Source of the DNA: Nocardia fluminea
GTDB lineage: Bacteria > Actinomycetota > Actinomycetes > Mycobacteriales > Mycobacteriaceae
Assembly: GCF_002846365.1 (NCBI RefSeq)
Contig: NZ_PJMW01000002.1
Coordinates: 1,674,001-1,738,000, forward strand
Direction of reading: 5' to 3'
DNA length: 64,000 bases
A program made the position numbers and the translations under genes. Positions 58,942 to 64,000 of the stretch are shown here, one piece after another. Position 1 is the stretch's first letter. Every line of letters starts with the position of its first letter. The notes under the pieces are model-generated. The model did not search any database and was not told where the DNA came from. It saw only the letters and a program-made list of their open reading frames with translations.

Positions 58942-59475
58942 TCAGGCCGAACCCGGTTGTTGCGTCAAGGTCGCGGACTTGGCGTTCGACCTGGTAGCGG
59001 CGACGATCTGCGCGAATTCCGGCCGGAAGTCGCCCTCGGGCGCCTGCATCCAGGTGCGATACCCGCTGCGCTCGTCGGCCGGTGACGGCAGCACCACGTC
59101 GCTGCCGGGCAGGGCTACTGAGGCGCACACCCGGAACAGCTCGGCGAAGAGCACGGTGTCGAGGTAGGAGTTGTCGACCGGGCCGGTGAGGAAGGTCCAG
59201 CGACCGGAGCGCGGGTGGGCGATGATCGGTCCGCAGCGCAAGCCGCGCGTGAGGAGCAATCCGCGGACCCGTTCGCCCAGTGTCGACGGCATCACCACCG
59301 CGCCGACTGAGCCGATCTCGAGCACGATCCGTCCGAGCGCGGCGTCGACTACGCCGTAGAGGCCGTGGTGCTTGCGGTATTGGCGACAGCGCGCCAAAGC
59401 GTCCTGGGTGGCCGAGTATTCCTCGGCCGCCGTATACCCGCCCTTGTCCTCATCAGTGCGCAACGTGCTCATCAT
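58942..59475 (-). CDS. Hypothetical protein, possibly Prim-Pol-like
   Basis: The 177-aa soluble protein has an N-terminal helical segment (YTAAEEYSATQDALARCRQYRKHHG) and a segment (GPIIAHPRSGRWTFLTGPVDN...LPSPADERSGYRTWMQAPEG) that reminds me of actinobacterial primase/polymerase N-terminal-like proteins often next to DUF397 genes. The resemblance is weak and I see no clear catalytic triad. The start is at one of two adjacent ATG codons (59475 or 59472) after GAGG. It is divergent from the DUF5753 regulator. Confidence 0.5.
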   Translation of the reverse strand: MMSTLRTDEDKGGYTAAEEYSATQDALARCRQYRKHHGLYGVVDAALGRIVLEIGSVGAVVMPSTLGERVRGLLLTRGLRCGPIIAHPRSGRWTFLTGPVDNSYLDTVLFAELFRVCASVALPGSDVVLPSPADERSGYRTWMQAPEGDFRPEFAQIVAATRSNAKSATLTQQPGSA

Positions 59476-59693
59476 GACCTCGTCTCTGTCGACGGTGGTT
59501 CGATGTAGCTGTGAGTTCGCTCGATCGGGGCGAAGCTCGGTGGGTGGTGGAGCATCACGGCCGGGTGGCGCGGGAAACTTTTCCATAACGGCAGGACGTG
59601 CGAGAAAAAGACCGTTCAACACAGCCTATAGCCGCACAACCGTGCTGACAATAGTCAGTAGCTGGTGTGTCGATCAGCGTAGGATCTTCGCCC

Positions 59694-60548
59694 ATGGCTC
59701 CCGTTTCGCCGACCGTCGCGCGGTGGGAACTCGTCCTGCGTCTGCGCGAACTCCGCGAGCAGCGCGGCTTCGATTCGGCCGGTTTCGCCCGTCGCGTCGG
59801 GTTCACGCCCGCGAACTGGTCGCATGTCGAGAAGGGCAGGCGGGTACTCACCCGCACCACCATCGAACCGGTTCTCGACGTTCTCGATGTCACACCCGAC
59901 GAACGCCTCGAACTGCTCGCGTTGCTCGAGGCGAGCAAACAGCGCGGCTGGTGGACGACGGCGTCCTCGGCGCTGATCGGTCCCGAGTTGCAGCGGTTGT
60001 ACGGGATGGAGGCGGGCGCGCAGAGTATCCGCAGCTACGACAGCATGATCGTGCCCGGTCTCTTGCAGACCGAGGCGTACGCGCGGGCGCTGATCAGCGC
60101 CGATGTGATGATCCGACCGGTCCAAGTAGACCAATTAGTCGCCATACGACTGCGGCGGCAGCAGCGGTTGCACGGCGCCGATCCGCTGGAACTCACCGCG
60201 GTGCTCGGCGAGGCCACCCTGCGTCAGCAGACCGGCGGCGGCGAGGTGCTGCGCGCGCAGTTGCGGCATCTGGTCGCCCTGGTGCGCGAGCTCGACACCG
60301 TCGACGTGCGCGTCATCCCGTTCAGTGCCCCCGAGGGGGCCGTGCTCGGTGGTTCCAGCTTCCATCTGCTCGACTTCGCAAGCGATCAGCTACCGACCTT
60401 CGCCTGGGCCGAGAGCGCGGTGTTCGGCGGCCACGTCGACGACGCCGAACAGGTCCGCGATCTCGGCTTCGCCTACGTGCGTGCTCGCGAGCAATCCCTT
60501 TCCCGCACCGAATCTCTCGCCCTGATCAGGGAGTATGCGAGCGTGTAA
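59694..60548 (+). CDS. Helix-turn-helix regulator with DUF5753 domain
   Basis: The 284-aa protein has an XRE-type HTH at residues 8-66 (LRELREQRGFDSAGFARRVGFTPANWSHVEKGRRV) and a C-terminal DUF5753 domain starting IRSYDSMIVPGLLQTEAYARAL, with VRVIPFSAPEGAVLGGSSFHLLDF. Such regulators are abundant in Streptomyces and Nocardia and typically sit next to a DUF397 gene, as here. AGGATC precedes the ATG at 59694. Its operator and signal are unknown. Confidence 0.93.
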   Translation: MAPVSPTVARWELVLRLRELREQRGFDSAGFARRVGFTPANWSHVEKGRRVLTRTTIEPVLDVLDVTPDERLELLALLEASKQRGWWTTASSALIGPELQRLYGMEAGAQSIRSYDSMIVPGLLQTEAYARALISADVMIRPVQVDQLVAIRLRRQQRLHGADPLELTAVLGEATLRQQTGGGEVLRAQLRHLVALVRELDTVDVRVIPFSAPEGAVLGGSSFHLLDFASDQLPTFAWAESAVFGGHVDDAEQVRDLGFAYVRAREQSLSRTESLALIREYASV

Positions 60549-60558
60549 GATTTGGGGT

Positions 60559-60924
60559 ATGTCCACCACCGCTCGCCGCCGCCCGGCCGAACACGGCTGG
60601 TTCACCTCGTCGCGCTCCAATAACGGCAACCAATGTGTCGAGGTTCGTTTCGATGGAGACGCTGTCCAGATACGAGACAGCAAATTCCGCCGCGACCCGA
60701 TGAACGCCGGCCTGGACGAGCCCATCATCACCGTGCACACCGCCCTGTGGACAGCCTTCCTGCACTGCCTGCGCACCACCCGCCCCCACCCCGACCTGGT
60801 GGCCCGCACCTCCCCCGACGGCGCCACCACCCTCCGCCACGAAGCCGTCGTCCTGCACTTCACCGCCGAGGAATGGGAAGCCTTCGTAGCCGGCGTCCGA
60901 GACGACGAGTTCGCCTGTGTCTAG
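60559..60924 (+). CDS. DUF397 protein, partner of the DUF5753 regulator
   Basis: The 121-aa protein has the DUF397 signature WFTSSRSNNGNQCVEVRFDGDAVQIRDSKFR at 12-42, then an extension of 70 residues ending in HFTAEEWEAFVAGVRDDEFA, typical of the C-terminal half. DUF397 proteins act with the adjacent HTH-DUF5753 regulator in a toxin-antitoxin-like or developmental pairing that is not well understood. The ATG at 60559 is 11 nt after the regulator's stop; an ATG at 60535 overlaps the regulator and is less likely. The stop overlaps the convergent gene by 4 nt. Confidence 0.9.
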   Translation: MSTTARRRPAEHGWFTSSRSNNGNQCVEVRFDGDAVQIRDSKFRRDPMNAGLDEPIITVHTALWTAFLHCLRTTRPHPDLVARTSPDGATTLRHEAVVLHFTAEEWEAFVAGVRDDEFACV

Positions 60925-61577
60925 CCGTCGGATGGCGGGTCCGAGTCGAGTCGCCGTAGTCGCTGCGGCGCACTGGGTATGGAGAGCCTCATGAAGCCGC
61001 CCGCGGCGGCTCGGCTGCGGGCACCGAGGACAATCGTTATCTCGGTCAGCTCCCGGCCCAGTACTTCCGTCATCCGTCGGTCGAGGTGATAGATCGTTCG
61101 TCGGCCGTACACGCAGTGCGCCACGAGAATTCCTGTGAGACCGGTGATCAGGGACAAGCCGCCCCAGTGCCAATGCGTCATCCCGGGTAGGAGATCCAGC
61201 CGCTCGACCAGCTCGAGCGCTGCATACGGAACCACCACCATGACTATTACGGTGAGCAGCAACCGGTACCGACCCGCCCACTGCAAGTCGAGGCTCACAA
61301 TCGCTTCGGCGAGTGCGCCCTGCCGCTCGGACTGCGAGAGCGAATCGAACATGGGGCCGATGGTGACCGTTGGCGGCTGTTGCGTCCTGAACCGCGGCTC
61401 CACCCCATCGAGGCACCACTCCGATACCTTCCCGGCTTCGACACTCGGAGCGGAGACGCCGAACCGTGTCGCGAGCTGCTCGACATCAGTCCTGATTCGA
61501 TCTAGATCCACTCGCAGATCATCGTCCACTGCGCGATGTATCGCGTGCGCAGAGATGATTTCGGGCTGGGTGTCCAC
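60921..61577 (-). CDS. Membrane protein resembling a degenerate M48 peptidase
   Basis: The 218-aa protein has a cytoplasmic region (1-105), two membrane helices (about RYRLLLTVIVMVVVPYAALELV and WGGLSLITGLTGILVAHCVY) and a C-terminal tail. The layout of M48 peptidases is echoed: LSQSERQGALAEAIVSLDL resembles the HExxH helix region (LSPDELRAVLAHELAH in active enzymes) with both His replaced, and GRRTIYHLDRRMTEVLGRE resembles the third-ligand region. If so, it is non-catalytic. The start GTG at 61577 is chosen because it clears the divergent M13 gene by 42 bp. The relation is my inference. Confidence 0.5.
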   Translation of the reverse strand: MDTQPEIISAHAIHRAVDDDLRVDLDRIRTDVEQLATRFGVSAPSVEAGKVSEWCLDGVEPRFRTQQPPTVTIGPMFDSLSQSERQGALAEAIVSLDLQWAGRYRLLLTVIVMVVVPYAALELVERLDLLPGMTHWHWGGLSLITGLTGILVAHCVYGRRTIYHLDRRMTEVLGRELTEITIVLGARSRAAAGGFMRLSIPSAPQRLRRLDSDPPSDG

Positions 61578-61619
61578 GGTGCGGGTCGCCGAAGAGTCGA
61601 TTTCGGCATACTGGGGGGC

Positions 61620-63635
61620 GTGACTTCTGATCTGAGCGCTCCCTCCGGTATTGATCTGTCCTTCCGCGATCAGGATGTGCGGGTGCAGGACGATCTGTTC
61701 GCGCACGTCAACGGGCGGTGGTTGGCCGAGTACGAGATCCCGGCCGACCGGGCGGTCGACGGTGCGTTTCGCACGCTCTACGACCAGGCCGAGCTGGATG
61801 TGCAGGCGATCATCACCGACAGTGCGTCCGGTGCGGCCGACGATGCCGATGCCCGCAAGATCGGTGATCTGTTCTCGAGCTTCATGGCCACCGATGTGGT
61901 CGCGGCGGCCGGTTTCGCGCCCGTCGCCGAGGAGTTGCGCGCCATCGCCGAGGTCGGCGATCCGAGTGCCTTCGCCGCGCTGCTCGGGCGTCTGCAGCGC
62001 ACGGGCGTCCGTGGCGCGCTGGCCTACTACGTCGACACCGACGACAAGAACTCCACCCGCTACCTCGTGCACGCGACCCAGTCGGGCATCGGGCTGCCCG
62101 ACGAGTCCTACTACCGCTCCGAGGAGTTCGCCCAGATCCGCGAGGCCTACCTCGCGCACATCACCAAGACGTTCACCATCGCCGCCGCGGACGCTTCGCT
62201 CGAAGGTCTGCTGCCCGCGGACCCCGCCGACGCCGCTCGCCGCGTGTTCGAGCTGGAACGCACACTCGCCGCGGGCCATTGGGATGTCGTGCGCCGCCGC
62301 GATGCCGAAAAGAGCTACAACCTCACGACTTTCGCCGATCTCGTCGCCGAGTACCCGGAGTTCGACTGGGCCGCTTGGGTAGACGGTATCGCGTCGGGTC
62401 TCGATCGCGACGGCACCGACCTGTTCGCCGAGCTCGTCGTGCGCCAGCCCGACTACCTGCGCGCCTTCGCCACCGCGTGGGCCGAGGTGCCGCGCGCGGA
62501 TTGGCAGGCGTGGGCGGCGTGGCAGGTGCTGCACGCGCGTTCGGGATTCCTTACCGACGAGATCGTCGAGGAGTACTTCGACTTCTACGGCCGCACGCTC
62601 ACCGGCGCGCAGGAGAACCGCGAGCGCTGGAAGCGCGGGGTGTCGCTGGTGCAGGAACTGCTCGGCGAAGCCGTCGGCAAACTGTATGTGGCCCGGCACT
62701 TTCCGCCGCAGGCCAAGGCCCGCATGGTGGAGCTGGTCGCCAACCTCCAGGAGGCCTACCGCCGCAATATCGCCGAGCTCGAGTGGATGGGCCCCGACAC
62801 CCGCGCGGCCGCGCTGACCAAGCTGGAGAAGTTCACCCCCAAGATCGGCTACCCCGACACCTGGCGCGACTACTCCGCGGTCGAGATCGACGCGAGCGAC
62901 CTCGTCGGTAACTACCGCCGTGGCCACGCCGCCGACCACGACCGTGACCTGGGCAAACTGGGTGGCGAAGTCGATCGCGGCGAATGGTTCATGACCCCGC
63001 AGACCGTGAACGCCTACTACAACCCGGGCATGAACGAGATCGTGTTCCCCGCGGCCATTCTGCAGCCGCCGTTCTTCGACATGAACGCTGACGACGCCGC
63101 CAACTACGGCGGGATCGGCGCGGTGATCGGCCACGAGATCGGGCACGGCTTCGACGATCAGGGCGCGAAGTACGACGGTGACGGCAATATGCAGGACTGG
63201 TGGACCGACGAGGACCGCGCCGAGTTCGGCAAGCGCACCAAGGCCCTGATCGACCAGTACAACGTGCTCTCCCCCGCCGATCTGGACGACGAGCACACCG
63301 TGAACGGTGAATTCACCATCGGCGAGAACATCGGCGATCTCGGTGGTCTGTCCATTGCCCTTGCCGCCTACAAGATCTCACTCGAAGGCAAGGAACCCCC
63401 GGTCATCGACGGCCTCACCGGCCTGCAGCGCGTCTTCTACGGCTGGGCGCAGGTCTGGCGCACCAAGGCCCGCACCGAGGAGGCCATTCGCCGCCTCGCC
63501 GTCGACCCGCACTCCCCGCCGGAGTTCCGCTGCAACGCGGTGATCCGCAATATCGACAGCTTCTACGAGGCGTTCGACGTGACTCCGGAAGACCAGCTGT
63601 ACCTGAAGCCGGAGGAACGTGTGACCATCTGGTGA
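61620..63635 (+). CDS. pepO: M13 family zinc metallopeptidase
   Basis: The 671-aa protein is a neprilysin/PepO-type peptidase, with N-terminal QDDLFAHVNGRWLAEYEIPADRA, the metal helix HEIGH (about residues 504-508, in GAVIGHEIGHGFDDQGAKYDGDGN), third ligand motif GENIGDLGGLSIAL and NAYYNPGMNEIVFPAAILQPPFF substrate strand. It lacks a signal peptide or membrane anchor, as in M. tuberculosis Zmp1. The GTG at 61620 follows GGGGGG; the frame is open to 61536. The C-terminus ends in VTIW like other family members. Confidence 0.94.
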   Translation: MTSDLSAPSGIDLSFRDQDVRVQDDLFAHVNGRWLAEYEIPADRAVDGAFRTLYDQAELDVQAIITDSASGAADDADARKIGDLFSSFMATDVVAAAGFAPVAEELRAIAEVGDPSAFAALLGRLQRTGVRGALAYYVDTDDKNSTRYLVHATQSGIGLPDESYYRSEEFAQIREAYLAHITKTFTIAAADASLEGLLPADPADAARRVFELERTLAAGHWDVVRRRDAEKSYNLTTFADLVAEYPEFDWAAWVDGIASGLDRDGTDLFAELVVRQPDYLRAFATAWAEVPRADWQAWAAWQVLHARSGFLTDEIVEEYFDFYGRTLTGAQENRERWKRGVSLVQELLGEAVGKLYVARHFPPQAKARMVELVANLQEAYRRNIAELEWMGPDTRAAALTKLEKFTPKIGYPDTWRDYSAVEIDASDLVGNYRRGHAADHDRDLGKLGGEVDRGEWFMTPQTVNAYYNPGMNEIVFPAAILQPPFFDMNADDAANYGGIGAVIGHEIGHGFDDQGAKYDGDGNMQDWWTDEDRAEFGKRTKALIDQYNVLSPADLDDEHTVNGEFTIGENIGDLGGLSIALAAYKISLEGKEPPVIDGLTGLQRVFYGWAQVWRTKARTEEAIRRLAVDPHSPPEFRCNAVIRNIDSFYEAFDVTPEDQLYLKPEERVTIW

Positions 63636-63644
63636 CGTGGTCTC

Positions 63645-63670
63645 GACCCTGCCGATCACCGGCAGGGTCG
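63645..63670 (+). terminator. Hairpin after the M13 peptidase gene
   Basis: CGACCCTGCCG (63645-63655) pairs with CGGCAGGGTCG (63660-63670) around ATCA, a perfect 11-bp stem starting 10 nt after the stop. No T-run follows. Confidence 0.7.
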
Positions 63671-63695
63671 AAACCGACTGCATCGGAGAGGGTCA

Positions 63696-64000
63696 ATGCT
63701 CATGCGTCACCAGCAGGTAGCCGACAACGTCTTCACCATCGCGGGTACGGACGTGAACATGGTCCTACTCCGCGAGGGTCGTGACCTCACGCTGATCGAC
63801 GCCGGGTGGTACGGCGACGCCGGCCTGATCGAAGCCACCATCGAGGCCCTCGGTCATCGCCCGGAAGACATCACCGCGGTCCTGCTGACCCATGCCCACC
63901 TCGACCACGTCGGCGCGCTCAACCATCTCCAGGCGAAGTACGGCATCCCGGCCTACACCAGCCCCCTCGAGGTGCCCCACGCCAAAGGCGAGGTCCACGA
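63696..64000 (+). CDS. MBL-fold metallo-hydrolase, N-terminal part (3' end outside window)
   Basis: The frame from ATG 63696 runs off the right edge after 101 codons. It encodes the start of a metallo-beta-lactamase fold: DVNMVLLREGRDLTLIDAGWYGDAG, then the zinc motif THAHLDHVG (HxHxDH) near residues 72-80. GGAGAGGG lies 4 nt before the ATG. Substrate cannot be told. It is separated from the M13 gene by a hairpin. Confidence 0.85.
   Translation, partial: MLMRHQQVADNVFTIAGTDVNMVLLREGRDLTLIDAGWYGDAGLIEATIEALGHRPEDITAVLLTHAHLDHVGALNHLQAKYGIPAYTSPLEVPHAKGEVH

Overview
The window is about 64 kb of high-GC actinobacterial chromosome spanning the replication origin. Gene content and order (pknA-pknB, crgA, ppiA, tRNA-Ala/tRNA-Ile, gyrA-gyrB, a DUF721 gene, recF, dnaN, dnaA, then rpmH-rnpA-yidD-yidC-jag-rsmG-parA-parB, cwlM-trxA-trxB, anti-sigma/sigM, murJ, a mutT4-like gene and pcnA) match the origin region of Mycobacteriales as I know it from Mycobacterium tuberculosis. 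A large DnaA, a very long proline-rich MurJ fusion, an IS481-type element and DUF5753/DUF397 genes suggest a Nocardia-like member of the Nocardiaceae. The genus is an inference.

Layout. 1-6.1 kb: Ser/Thr kinases PknA (cut by the window edge) and PknB, a CBS protein, two separate RibD-like domain genes, a glutamine amidotransferase (pabA/trpG), crgA and a membrane protein. 6-12.2 kb: cyclophilin, a Drr-type ABC exporter, a 6C small RNA, a beta-lactamase-like lipoprotein, an acyl-CoA dehydrogenase-like gene, tRNA-Ala(UGC), a 35-codon DLW-39-like gene and tRNA-Ile(GAU). 12.2-24.4 kb: DUF3566 protein, gyrA, gyrB, DUF721 protein, recF, dnaN and dnaA, all transcribed leftwards. The dnaN-dnaA gap (21335-22119) is the best oriC candidate; it holds DnaA boxes, an AT-richer stretch and an ordered set of iterons. 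25.0-28.4 kb: the rightward rpmH to rsmG cluster. 28.4-30.9 kb: a strongly G/T-biased, apparently non-coding island carrying an IS481-type insertion. 30.9-33.8 kb: parA, parB and an acetyltransferase-like gene. parS-like sites lie at 6.0, 27.67, 28.55, 30.71, 30.97 and 53.6 kb.

33.9-48.1 kb: a mostly leftward cell-envelope and redox block: pseudo-amidase CwlM, thioredoxin system, SigM with its likely anti-sigma factor, MurJ fused to a pseudokinase, a DUF6049 protein and a Nudix hydrolase, then rightward CCA-adding/poly(A) polymerase pcnA. PknB, CwlM and the MurJ pseudokinase fusion are known in mycobacteria to work in one peptidoglycan-control pathway. 48.2-64 kb is more accessory: an unknown protein, a molybdate uptake operon with a TOBE regulator, 5-oxoprolinase pxpABC, a DUF4185 secreted protein, an MFS exporter, a pirin, a DUF5753/DUF397 regulator pair, a membrane protein that looks like a degenerate M48 peptidase, an M13 metallopeptidase and the start of an MBL-fold hydrolase.

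The most notable signals are the helically phased iterons of oriC, the Tyr/Gln-rich linker of about 330 residues in DnaA, parS sites embedded in coding sequence (including the start of rsmG and codons 7-12 of parA), the G/T-rich island between the parS sites, and the IS481 element whose transposase stop codon lies in the duplicated target. All functional calls are from reading the sequence and general knowledge of the families; no search was run.
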